64,000 nucleotides of DNA, taken from the NCBI GenBank assembly GCA_029891385.1, contig CM057230.1, positions 21,022,847 to 21,086,846 on the forward strand, in the 5' to 3' direction. The notes beneath the pieces were generated by a model. That model was not told where the DNA came from. It worked only from the letters and a program-made list of their open reading frames with translations, and ran no database searches. A program made the position numbers and the translations under genes. Position 1 is the stretch's first letter. Every line of letters begins with the position of its first letter. Source of the stretch: Erythroxylum novogranatense. Its lineage: Eukaryota; Streptophyta; Magnoliopsida; Malpighiales; Erythroxylaceae. Below, piece after piece: positions 50,073 through 62,111 of this stretch.

Positions 50073-52073
50073 TGTAACACCTAAATACCCCCTGGGAGGA
50101 TACATAGATGCCACCCAAGACAGAACAAACAAAATCAAACATTACACATATGCATTGTTTTAAAATCTAAGTTGAACACACATATAATACATCTCAGACT
50201 TTCCAGAAACAAATCCAAAGAATATGTATAGGCCCAAATAAACCAAACAAAATACATATTCGAAAGTGACACAAAAACTCAATTCTTCGACCCATCGGCT
50301 TGACTTGTCCCATCCTTAATCTCTTTGTCTGCACTACACAGGGCAAATCCACCGTGTTGCTTTATAGCTTAGTGAGTAATCATTTTCTAATTTAACCAAT
50401 TTCTTTTCACAATAACGATATCAAGATGCATTCGAGATCGGAGATTAATACTCGAGCAGCAAAATGCACTTACAATGTATGTTATCATTAACGAGACAAA
50501 ACAGAGCAAAAGTCCATAACATAGAAGTGGGTAACGGACTTATCGGAAGATCAAGTCTCGACACAAAGTGTCCATATCGAAAGACACGAAGCGTCACAGA
50601 AGATCAAGTCTCGGCAATCAAGTGTCCATATCGAAGACACCGAAGTGTCACAGAAGATCAAGTCTCGATAATCAAGTGTCACAGAAGATCAAGTCTCGAC
50701 ACCGGTGTCGCGTAGCGCTTACTGCACCCTTCTAGGCATGCCTATTTACCCACAACTCGACGAGAACAAATCATTCCGGACATTTCATGTGCGATAAATT
50801 AGCACTTCCAATAAAATAATCATGCAACAATCGCTTCGACGCTCATTATCCTAATAAAGACACAATCAAGACAAAGACATATATGAGCATCGCGAACATT
50901 CATTGTCCCACCAAGACACAATTCAAGACAGAAAAATCAAAGTGAGACCGTCTCTGTCTCTTACTTATTACCGATGTACTTACCGAAATGACTTACGAAA
51001 ATTATCGGTATTACTTATCAAATTATTGACATGACCGAAAGTCCTGATTCTCGACCTTAAATCACCCTTATTATTTATTGCCTCAAGTCTCGGCAATATC
51101 CGGCGATGGGTCGTTCCTCCATAATAGGGGACACATATACAAATTATTATTGTGTATAATTCTCAGATGATACATGATGCATGTTCATGCAAATTTTGAG
51201 GATTCTCTTGTTCAAAATACGTATTACTATTCATAACACGATATTATCGCTCACAAATACGTATTACTATTCACAAATACGATTGTTATTCTTTATTCAC
51301 TATTCACCATACTTTCGCTCATCACTATCTTTTGACTGCTCATCATCTTCTTCGACTTAGAAAATTTCTTTTTTCTTTTTTTTCTTTTCACTTTCCTTTC
51401 TTTTCTTCTCAATTCTTCTCAATTCTTTTAGCATCATCACTTAAAACTAATCTATTTAACAAATCTAACATATCGTAATCATCGAATCATCAAATCTTAT
51501 AGATCTAAATTTTTTTACCAATATCGATCTCATCCGACTATCTTATAAAAGATAAGAACAGACCATGATTCATTATCAAAAGGACTAACCTCGTGATCTG
51601 CGGTGAAAAGCGGATCGAAATCGACCGATAGATAAATGCGCGAACAACACCGATGAACGCATTTATCGGTTACATCTCAACATAATTAATCAACCCTTAT
51701 ATATTCGTCCACATATTCAATCAGTACTATTGGATGAATAGTTAATTACCCAAAAACACACTTATGAATTCTTCTATCAAATAAATACCCAGACGTTCCA
51801 AACAACTTCCAAAAATTCACCAAAATTCCGTTAGAAAATAATGACTCGCAAAATGAATTGGCAACTCAAAACTAATCCTCCATTAATTTCTAAAAATGTT
51901 TGAAGTATACAAAAATTACAAAAATTATCTTAATACAGTCCGAATCAATCCGAAGTGTCATTAAACCAATGTACCCAGAAAATGCCATGAATGCATGCCA
52001 AAATGTCAAAGAGACATAACATAAATCGGACTAAATTTGCTTAATATGCTAACCCCTAATTTGGGGCGTTACA
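50073..52073 (-). repeat. LTR b, full-length (2001 bp)
   Basis: This is the intact reference LTR of the array. It contains the 50530-50705 minisatellite and, at 51365-51430, a long TTTC-rich pyrimidine tract that recurs in LTR c at 57240-57300. Confidence 0.9.
50530..50705. repeat. Minisatellite of AAGTCTCGACAC/AAGTGTC units in LTR b
   Basis: The words AGATCAAGTCTCG, AAGTGTCCATATCGAAGACAC and GAAGTGTCACAGA recur three to four times in units of roughly 30-55 bp. The same array is present in LTR c at 56400-56575 with different unit details. Confidence 0.85.
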
Positions 52074-52091
52074 ATTCTTCCCTCCTTAAGG
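52074..52091 (-). promoter_or_regulatory. Polypurine tract of the array element
   Basis: Read on minus it is CCTTAAGGAGGGAAGAAT immediately before the LTR start TGTAACGCC, the position and composition expected of the plus-strand primer. The equivalent next to LTR a is at 48072-48088. Confidence 0.8.
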
Positions 52092-52234
52092 AATTTCGTC
52101 CTCGAAATTCAGATCTGATATGAAGAATTGCGGATACTGAGGTAACGGCTAGTTAAAAAAATAACGGCTAGTAACGGTAAAAATAACGGCTCGATAACGG
52201 TAAAAAACGGCTAGGGAACAGTACCAAAATGTTC

Positions 52235-52242
52235 TATAAATA
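52235..52242 (+). promoter_or_regulatory. TATA box antisense to the element, internal region 2
   Basis: Second copy of the TATAAATA promoter-like block, with the same AGAGACC and pyrimidine leader. The following ORF (ATG 52329) is cut to 21 codons by an indel. Confidence 0.45.
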
Positions 52243-54559
52243 GAGACCATTCCTTCCTCATTACTTCATCCCTACACATTCTTTCTTTCTTACCTCAAAA
52301 TTTCTTCTAGACGAAACCAACTTTCAAAATGTTATCCGCTATCGCATGCTTTTGTGTCATTCTTATCATTATGTATCTTTATCTCGATTCTTAAGTGTTA
52401 ATTTAGAGCTACATGAAGCTCACATTTTTTTGTCTTCTTAGCATTTCCTATGATCATACATTGTTTATTAGCATAGCCTTTGAGCAAGGCATGTAATTTT
52501 TTTTTCATAAGGAAAATAAATGTTTTACTTTCACTTCGGAATCAATAACGCCAATATCAAATCCTATTCTACCTCGTACCAAATGCATCTAATACCACCA
52601 AATATCATAGCAAAGCACGATAGCCACAAAACCAATGTTTACATAATCATACACATGCCATCGGTCAAAGGTTCAATTCATATCTTGCGATCATTAATCT
52701 CATCTTTCACGTATTCCCTCTTGTAAAATCACGCAACAATGTGATCAAAGAAACCTAATATCGATATCATCTTATGATCGATCATATAACTTCGTCACCT
52801 TATTCCACCAATTTCACGACATACGATCACATGCATCTCCTCCAGACACATTACATTCACATCGCTACAGTGGTAATACAATTAACTCATGTGTCTTCTA
52901 TACAGCATCAGATACACACAAACGTACCAGGATAGTACTCATTCAAACAATTCATAGACCTTCAGTTCTTTTATTCATTGACTCCGTATCGTATTCAATT
53001 CTTTCAATACCGCAAACTATCCGACATGTGTCACTACACCTACAGTGTCTCCACGCTTTCAAAACTATGGCAGTAAGTTTCAAATCAGGTATCAACTAAT
53101 CACCTCACACGACATCAGTTATCTCTATGCATACAAATTTTTTTTCCTCTTCATTCCTGCAAAACATGAATGATTTCACCCAAGTTCACTTATCAACATT
53201 TGTTATCAATTGATCTTGGACAAGACTTCTCTTTTATTCGTTCCTTATTTCTATCTCATCTTTCGATTGTCATTTATTTCGTCTTCCATAAGTATACATT
53301 CACGCAAGTCAGAATAAAATTCTGAATCTCTCCCACTTAGAAACTGAATCATTCCAATCTTTTGCCACAAATTTGTCAATATCTCAAAATGCACCAAAAT
53401 TGATCACACTTTCACACTAGTATTCTTATTTGAACTTTGCCATTTTTTCTTTTCAAAAATCGGTAAGATAACTGCTGTATTTTATCCATTAAAAATCTGC
53501 AATGATCAAACGACTTCTATAATGCTCACCTGATAACGGAATCATCGGACCTCCGTCCTAATCCAACATCGTGAAACAACGCAATGTTATACAACACGTC
53601 AATAAATCATCATAATCGAATCTGAATACCCAATGCATTCACCAATACAAATGCATTACCTCATTATTTGCTTATTTGACATCTTAGCTTCCTAAGCTAA
53701 ACATACATATCGAAAATCAAACTCGCATTTACGGAACATCTTGACATAGAATTCATTACGGACTAACTCGCCTAACCATAATAAGCATGTATACATACGT
53801 TCATGATCTATTCAACTTCCATGTATGCAGAATCACATCAATTCGGACACTTACGATATAACCATCATGACATTCTAATATCAGACCCATTCTTATAATC
53901 TTATCGAGAATCACAAATTCTCAACTACCTCATCAACGATCTTATGAATCTTTTCATACGGACATTCTAGAACCAAAACATGGGACAAACCGCATTAGGC
54001 GGACACAACTCTTCTATTCAAGTACAAGCAATAGTTAAGTATTTGGTTAAACGAGAATCGCTTTAAACCATGCTACGATACCAAAAGATGTAACACCTAA
54101 ATACCCCCAGGAGGATACATAGATGCCACCCAAGCAGAACAAACAAAATCAAACATTACACATATGCATTGTTTTAAAATCTAAGTTGAACACACATATA
54201 ATACATCTCGGACTTTCGAAACAAATCCAAAGAATATGTATAGGCCCCGAATAAACCAAACAAAATACATATTAAGTGACACAAAAACTTCGACTCCTTT
54301 GACCACTGCGGTTGACTTGTCCCATCCTTAATCTCTTTTGCTCTGTACCTGCAGGGCAAATCCACCGTCTTAAGCTTATAGCTTAGTGAGTAATCATTTT
54401 CTAATTTAACCAATTTCTTTTCACAATAACGATATCGGCATGCATTCGAGATCAGAGATTAATACTCAGGCAGGCAAAATGCACTTCATAACAGATGTTA
54501 TCATTAACAGACAAAACAAAGCAAAAGTCCATAACATAGAAGTGGGTAACATAGCAAAA

Positions 54560-54631
54560 GTCGTTGTAGTATAGTGGTGAGTATTCCCGCCTGTCACGCG
54601 GGTGACCCGGGTTCGATCCCCGGCAACGGCG
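54560..54631 (+). tRNA. tRNA-Asp (GTC), full length, with CCA encoded in the DNA
   Basis: Seventy-two bases fold as a complete cloverleaf: acceptor GTCGTTG/CAACGGC, anticodon stem CCCGC/GCGGG with loop CTGTCAC (anticodon GTC), T arm CCGGG TTCGATC CCCGG, and discriminator G at 54631. It matches the plant nuclear tRNA-Asp consensus as I know it. The next three bases (54632-54634) are CCA, which plant nuclear tRNA genes do not encode. Five bases later a complete LTR begins in the orientation whose PBS would pair with this tRNA's 3' end. I therefore read it as a reverse-transcribed primer tRNA rather than an ordinary tRNA gene. Internal A and B boxes are intact, so transcription is possible. Confidence 0.88.
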
Positions 54632-54639
54632 CCAAAATT

Positions 54640-56390
54640 TGATGGCGTGTCAAACCAATCAAAAATAAATTCCTACTCTAGAACACTTAAACGAGTAAAG
54701 TGGTGAATAGGGTCGAACCACAGAGACTAATGAAGTAATTATTTATTTGTGCGAAATCAAAAATAAAAATAAGCGGATGAAAATAAAACAATGAAAATAA
54801 TTGATTTGGGAATGATTGGTTTTAGAAACACGAAATCACATAAGAAGAAATTAAAATAAGATTGAAAATAATATGAATAAAAACCTAGCCAAGGTACTCT
54901 CTCATTTGATCTTGTAATTCGATCATAGACTTAAAAATATAAATTTAGTTCATTCACATGGACAAAGTTATAGCAGACGATGAACAACACAAATCTACCA
55001 ATCCATTACGTAATTATTCGATAACCCCGAGTAAAGCTCATGATTATTTCCCTAACCAATTAGACTATTCCAGTAAAGCTCCATGAAATATAATCTATGG
55101 CGTGATAAATTCTAATGGACCCTAAATCTTAGCCAATGAATCGGACACATGATCTATTTAGACTAAATTATTTAATCTCATTAACCTCTTAATTGAAATT
55201 AATTAGCCACTCGATGAGACAGCAATCACGGATTAACTAATCTATTACGCAATTTATCGTCGAGTCGATTAATTAGCGGCCACGTTAATCAACAAACTCG
55301 ATAATAATAAATCGATTAAGCGAGAGATTAAAAAACATAAGAAATTCACGAAAACAATTAAATCCAAGGAGTCTCACAGAACTACATGCATCAAGCGTAA
55401 AGTACCCGACTAGATTAAAACTAGCTACAAATAATACTGAGTCTCTATCAATTAAAAGCTGAAATTAACAATTAAAATAGAAATTAATCCTTCAAGAAGA
55501 ATAAAACTCAACCTTGTCGTCCCTCAGTATGCCGTATTTCCACTCAAACTCAAGCTCCAAACTCTCTTGCGTCCATCCTCAATGAATTTGTTCTCTCCTT
55601 ATGTCTTCTGCAATCGTTGACTCTTCTCCCGACTCTGCTCACGCCCTCCCCTTCCGCCCCTTCTCTCTTCTGAGTCCACGCATATATGAGGTCCCTAGGT
55701 TTTCTTTTGTCTCTTTTCAATTAATTCAAGTGGGCCCTAAGTCCAGCCCTCTCTAAAAACCACGTTGCTCTCCGCTTTATGTCTTCTTTGCAAACTTTGA
55801 CTTTTGATAGAATATATGTTCCTCTCTAAAACTCTCTTCCCCTAGCTATTTTAGTTCTTGCTTTACGAGATCCAATCGAGTTCTTGCCCACTCTCGTCTA
55901 TATTCCTCTAGGTTTTGTTTCCTTAAGCATTAAATAACGTGGGCCCTCACCTTTTAATTCACTTGTTAGCCCAAATTCCTTTTTATTCTAAAGTTGCCGT
56001 CAACCTCCTTCATGCCTCCAATTCCTAGGTTGCCCACTTATGTATTTCAATTCATCCTTGCCTCCACATGACTTGCTTGATCGTCGATCGTGCTTCGGTC
56101 TAATTAATTGTGCTGATTTATTTCTCTTGGTCAGTAGCTAATTGTTTGCTTCTCCTCGTTTGATTCTGCTTTGCTCTTAATTTGCGTCTTGATTTTAATT
56201 TGCTCTTTTCTTTGTAGCCAATTGCTTGGACAATTAAAATGTCTCTAGCTTCCACTTAGTGCATCACTTTGTGTTTAGTCACCTAAAACAAACAAAAACA
56301 TAAATTACCATGAAAACACAAGCGAACATCACAAAATTCTAACAAAGAACATAAAACACAAAAATTAACATGACAAAATGCAAATTATCA
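54640..56390 (-). mobile_element. LTR of a tRNA-Asp-primed retrotransposon attached to the tRNA copy
   Basis: The 1751-bp segment runs TGATGGCGTG...CAAATTATCA, with TGAT/ATCA inverted ends. Read on minus, its end CGCCATCA is followed by AATTT and then TGGCGCCGTTGCCGGGGATC, the PBS used by tRNA-Asp-primed plant gypsy elements such as Tat/Ogre. No internal domain or second LTR accompanies it. It interrupts LTR c between GTGGGTAAC and GGGACTTATC. No 5-bp target duplication is visible. Nine extra bases (54551-54559) lie between LTR c and the tRNA. Confidence 0.75.
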
Positions 56391-56399
56391 CGGGACTTA

Positions 56400-56575
56400 T
56401 CGGAAGATCAAGTCTCGACCAAAAGTGTCCATATCGAAGACATCGAAGTGTCACAGAAGACCGAAGTCTCGACACGAAGTGTCCATATCGAAGACACGAA
56501 GTGTCACGGAAGGCAAAGTCTCGACATCGAAGTGTCAAAGAAGACCAAAGTCTCGACACCGAAGTGTCACGAAGC
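56400..56575. repeat. Minisatellite in LTR c
   Basis: Counterpart of 50530-50705: repeated CGAAGTGTCAC, AAGTCTCGACA and GTCCATATCGAAGACA words, with different spacing from LTR b. Confidence 0.85.
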
Positions 56576-57940
56576 CTTCTGAGACCGCTTTCAAGCACGC
56601 CTATTTACCTGACTTCGGACGAGAACAAATCATTCGGACATTTCATGTGCGATAAATTAGCACTTCTAATAAAATAATCATGCAACAATCGCCTCGGACG
56701 TTCATTATACGGAGCGATAAGACACAATCGATGCGACACGTATGAGCCACGCGAACATTCATTGTCAGGACGATTACACAATTGATGCAGAAAAAATCAA
56801 AGTGAGACCGTCTCGGGTCTCTTACTTATTACCGATATACTTCTGAAATGACTTACGAAATTACGGTATTACTTATCGAAATTATTGACATGGTGAAAGT
56901 CCTGATTACTAACCTTAAATCGCCCTTACTATTTATTGCCTCGAAGTCCGGCAATATCTGGCGATGGTCGTTCTCATAATAGGGAACAGGATACAAATTA
57001 TTATTGTGCATAATTCTTGTATGATACATGATGCATGTTCATGCAAATTTTGGGATTCTCTTGTTCAAAATCGTATTACTATTCACAAATATGTATTATT
57101 CTTTTCACAAATACGTCTGAGATCTTGTTCAAAAATACGTATTACTATTAACAAATCGTATTATTACTATTCCTTATTCACTATACCATTGCTCATCACT
57201 ATCTTTGCTTTGTTCATCATCTTCTTGACTTAGAAAATTTCTTTTTTCTTTTTTTTCTTTTCACTTTCCTTTCTTTTCTTCTCAATTCTTCTCAATTCTT
57301 TTAGCATCATCACTTAAAAACTAATCTATTTAACAAATCTAACCTATCAGAATCATCCAAATCATCAAATCTTATATATCTAAAAATTTCTTTTACCAAT
57401 ATCAGATCTCATCCGACTATCTTATAAAAGACAAGAACAGACCATAGATTCATTATCAAAAGGACTAACCTCGTGATCTGCGTGAGAAAAGTAGATCGAA
57501 ATCAAAGCGATAGGCGGCGGAACAACAGATAGATGAAACTATCGGTTACGTCTCAACATAATTAATCAACCACTTATATATTAGTCCACGTATTCAATCA
57601 GTACTATTGGATGAATAGTTAATTACCCAAAACACACTTATGAATTCTTCTATCAAATAAATACCAGACGTTCCAAACAACTTCCAAAATTCACCAAAAT
57701 TACATAATAAAATAATGACTTCATAAAATAAATTGGCAACTCAAACTAATCCTCCATTAATTTCTAAAATGTTTGAAGTATACAAAATTACTAAAATTAT
57801 CTTAATACTGATCCGAATCAATCCAGTGTCATTAAACCAATGTGCGGAAAATGCCATGAATGCATGCCAAATGTCAAAGAGACATAACATAAATCGGACT
57901 AAATTTGCTTAATATACTAACCCCTAATTTTGGCGTTACA

Positions 57941-59109
<1,169 letters not shown>

Positions 59110-59265
59110 CATGTGACCCTCCCTACTCATGGGTGTGAGTACTTGGGAGGCTCACACACCTAGTCACACCCGTGACTTAGGGAGTCACGAGCCTGTGACT
59201 TCTTCGTGACTCCCCAAATCCCCCAGTCACGAGTGTGACCTAGGGAGTAGGTGTGGATAGGAAGT
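59110..59265. repeat. Irregular GTCAC-rich repeats flanking the Copia element
   Basis: The words GTCAC, GTGAC and GGGAGTCACG / CCCAGTCAC recur in both orientations about every 10-20 bp. The same motif stands left of the element (34245-34262), so it was one continuous repeat before insertion. Confidence 0.6.
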
Positions 59266-59604
59266 TGATTTCAGTATTGAAAAATGAAAAATAGAGCTCC
59301 AACCTAGTGCTGCAGTTATTTGATATGGGACAAAACAAAATTTTCAATCTATTTCTCACCTGAGAAAGTTGTGAGAAAACAAACACTAGCTTGAGATTTA
59401 ATCCAATTCAAAAAAATTAACAGGAGCAATCATCTTTCTAGATCATTTGCCTGCGTTAATGAAAATGAAAATGTCTCTGTTCGGCTATAACCATTTAAGA
59501 AGAAGGGCAATAGACTCCAAGATGTTAAGTCAAAATGACTTTACATAAAAATGATTTTGATGTATAACAAACAAAAGAGATCATATCAAGAAAAACAAAA
59601 CAAC
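59266..59604. other. Unassigned DNA before the minisatellite
   Basis: AT-rich, no coding frame. It may include the start of the SIRE-like element's 5' LTR, whose left boundary I could not place. Confidence 0.35.
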
Positions 59605-59945
59605 AGAACAGACGCAGACGCAAATACAAAGCGAGCCTTGAGCATTTAAATGCGAAAGCGACGCAGACGCAAATACAAAGCGACGAGTAAGCGCGAAATC
59701 ACGAAAGCGACGCAGACGCAAATACAAAGCGACGCAGACGAAATCCAAAGCGACGCAGACGCAAATGCAAAGCAGACCTGACGCAAATGCAAAGCAGACG
59801 CAGACGCAACGCGACATAAATGCAAAGCAACGCAGACATAAACGCAGCGACGCAGACACAAAAGCAGCGACGCAGAACACAAATGCAAAGCAGACGCAGA
59901 TGCAAAAGCAAAGCGACGCAAATGTGAAGCGGTCTGAGGCGAAGT
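59605..59945. repeat. Minisatellite of GACGCAGACGCAAATGCAAAGC-like units
   Basis: Words GACGCAGACGCAAAT(A/G)C and AAAGC repeat irregularly for about 340 bp in units of roughly 12-30 bp. It produces spurious Cys/Leu/Ala-rich frames on minus and Gln/Lys-rich frames on plus. It probably lies inside the 5' LTR of the following Copia element. Confidence 0.9.
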
Positions 59946-60601
59946 AAAAAACAGAGCAAGAGTCGATTCGAGTTAATTCTGAGAACTCAACTGATTAACC
60001 GTTTCTTTAAAGATTAAAGATTCAAGATTCAAGAATCAAGCGATTAGAGGCGAAGGCTATAAATTCAAGTCAAAGTCGAAAACTGAAAAAGCTGCTGATC
60101 TTAGAAAGATTACACAAAGTGAAAAAGCGATTAAGTGCAAACTAGCTGAGTGCTATCTTACTGTAACAAAGTGTTCAAATATTTTTCTGAAAAGAAAAGG
60201 TGTATGCAGATAACTGCAGAGGCTAAGTGTGAAAGAATCTTGATTGTAGAGATCGAAGAGGCTCGTGAAAGAATACTTATAACGATTGAAGAGATAGTGA
60301 AATCTCGGAAGAAACTACGAGGATGGGACGTAGCCCACGGTTTGGGGTGAACCGGGATAAATCCAGTGTCTACCACTCTTACTCTCTATCTCGTTTTTAG
60401 TTTCAAATTTTATCATTATTCTTGTTCATATACATAGTATTGAGAAATTTGATCAATCGGAATAAATAAAAATTACAGAAAGATTTTTATTCCTAACAAG
60501 TAATTCGAAAAGATTTATAAAGAGGGAATACACAATTCAACCCCTTCTCATGCATTCTATTATTGTTTTCTAAGTCTTGTATTAGCGTGTGATTCATTTC
60601 A
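59946..60601 (+). repeat. Right part of the 5' LTR of a SIRE-like Copia element
   Basis: The end ...GATTCATTTCA at 60601 is followed by AT and a primer-binding-site-like TGGTATCGAGC (60604-60614). The phrase GAACCGGGATAAAT at about 60350 resembles the U5 side of SIRE-type LTRs. The left boundary is not defined. Confidence 0.6.
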
Positions 60602-60603
60602 AT

Positions 60604-60614
60604 TGGTATCGAGC
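60604..60614 (+). promoter_or_regulatory. Degenerate initiator tRNA-Met primer-binding site
   Basis: TGGTATCGAGC is one deletion away from the usual TGGTATCAGAGC, two bases after the presumed LTR end. It sets the element's plus orientation. Confidence 0.75.
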
Positions 60615-60657
60615 AAGGTATCCAAGAATCACTTTGGCGAAGTGTGGATTAAAGATA

Positions 60658-62111
60658 ATGGCGAGTCACATGTATACATCATTGAAGGAGCCTCGATCAC
60701 TAGACCTCCGGCATTCAACGGAGAAGACTATCACTCTTTGGAAAGATAGGATGCGGTTATTCATCGAATCTACTCATTTTGACCTTTGGGACGTTATAGA
60801 AGCGGACCTTACACACCATGAGATGAAGAAGGCAATTCTATTCCACTAAGCAGATGAATGGTGATCGAAAGCAAGAATACGATTAAATTCAAATGCGAAA
60901 TTTTTCTTGACATGTGCCCTAAGCGGAGCGAGTATGACAAAGTGCACGGTTGTGACACTGCAAAGAGATGTGGGACACATTGTCTATTGCTCACGAAGGC
61001 ACAAGCCAAGTTAAAAATCCAAGATAAGTATTCTTGTGCATCAATATGAACTTTTCAGGGATGGAAGATGAAGAATCTATTGATCAAATGTTTGGAAGAT
61101 TTCAAACAATTGTCAATGGATTGAAAGCTCTTGGAAGGACATACAACAATCAAGATCATGTTGAAAGATTCTAAGAAGTCTTCCTAAGAGATGGAGACCT
61201 AAAGTTCTTTGCGGTCTGAAGCCAAAGACTTGGCGTGTTAAAATTTGGATGAGTTCTTTGGGATCCTTAAAGATTCATGAAGTAGAACTCAACGCGAAGA
61301 CAAGCCCAAGCGAGATAAGTCAATGGCAATCAAGGCGGACAAAGAATCATAAGACTCGAGAAGGAGGAAGTCATCAAAAGCGTTGAAAATTGAAGAATCA
61401 AAGGATGATAACTCCAGCCAATCCGAATCAGAGTCAAGTGATGAAGATGACGAATTATCTTTCATTTCCAGAAAGATAAGACGCATATGGAAGAAAAAGC
61501 CCAGAGGGAACCAGACATTCAAAAAGAATGGGAAAGATGAAGCTAAACCAGAGAAGTCTTCTATCATTTGCTTCGAGTGCAACCAGCCTGGACACTACAA
61601 GTCCGAATGTCCTACTCTCAAGAAGAAATCAAAGAAGAGTAGAGAAGGCAAGAAAATCATGATGGCAACATGGGAGGACCTAGATTCATCTGAATCAGAT
61701 ACATGCTCCGAGTCATCAAAATATGCAAACATTTGCCTAATGGTCGAGGAAGATAGTGATGAGGAGGTAAAATCAGATTATGATAATTTGCATGATGCCT
61801 ATTCAGAATTGTTAGAAGATTCTCATGCTATTATGAAACAGTACAAGCTGTTAAAAAAGAAGTATGTAGAAAATATTAGACATACTGAGATAATAGAGAG
61901 AGAAAATGTTTGTTTAAAGAAACCATTAGAATATAAAAAGAAAATTGTAGACAGATCAGAAGAGATTAATCAACTTAAACTAAGGATTAAGAATTTATCA
62001 GTTGATTTAGCTACTTTCACAGAGAGTACAAAGAAAATGAATGAGATGCTTGGAAAATGTAGACATCCGAGTGATAAGACTGGATTAGGGTTTACAGGAA
62101 ACAAGATTTAG
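60658..62111 (+). pseudogene. SIRE-like Copia gag
   Basis: Gag is the capsid/nucleocapsid protein that packages element RNA. It starts MASHMYTSLKEPRS at 60658. The early part (WKDRMRLFIESTHFDLWDVI) is the typical Copia gag domain and stops at 60849. The middle (FSGMEDEESIDQMFGRFQTI, about 61050-61110) is in another frame. From 61383 a clean 242-codon frame gives an acidic patch, the CCHC zinc knuckle CFECNQPGHYKSEC (about 61568-61610), and a long coiled-coil-like C-terminal region. Several frameshifts break the N-terminal half. Confidence 0.85.

Larger units (their letters stand above)
47913..57940 (-). mobile_element. Three-LTR tandem array of a non-coding LTR retrotransposon
   Basis: The layout is LTR a (47913-48071, internally deleted), internal region 1 (48072-50072), LTR b (50073-52073), internal region 2 (52074-54088) and LTR c (54089-57940, interrupted). 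Each LTR runs TGTAACACC...GGCGTTACA on the plus strand, with LTR a ending imperfectly. A primer-binding site complement GCTCTGATACCA (50056-50067) precedes LTR b, and a purine-rich tract (read on minus) abuts the right side of each preceding LTR, so the element lies on the minus strand. The internal regions are 2.0 kb and encode no gag or pol that I can detect, making it a non-autonomous family. Confidence 0.88.
54089..57940 (-). repeat. LTR c, interrupted by a tRNA-linked LTR
   Basis: Without the 54551-56390 insertion it is about 2.01 kb, equal to LTR b. Its right end GGCGTTACA abuts the second CCCA of the target duplication. Confidence 0.88.

Noticed and set aside
54560..54634. An ordinary nuclear tRNA-Asp gene
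   Set aside because: The encoded CCA and the immediate LTR/PBS context argue for a reverse-transcribed primer; a functional gene cannot be fully excluded.
59581..59959. Cys/Leu/Ala-rich minus-strand frames and a Gln/Lys-rich plus frame
   Set aside because: They are overlapping frames through the GACGCA minisatellite, not genes.
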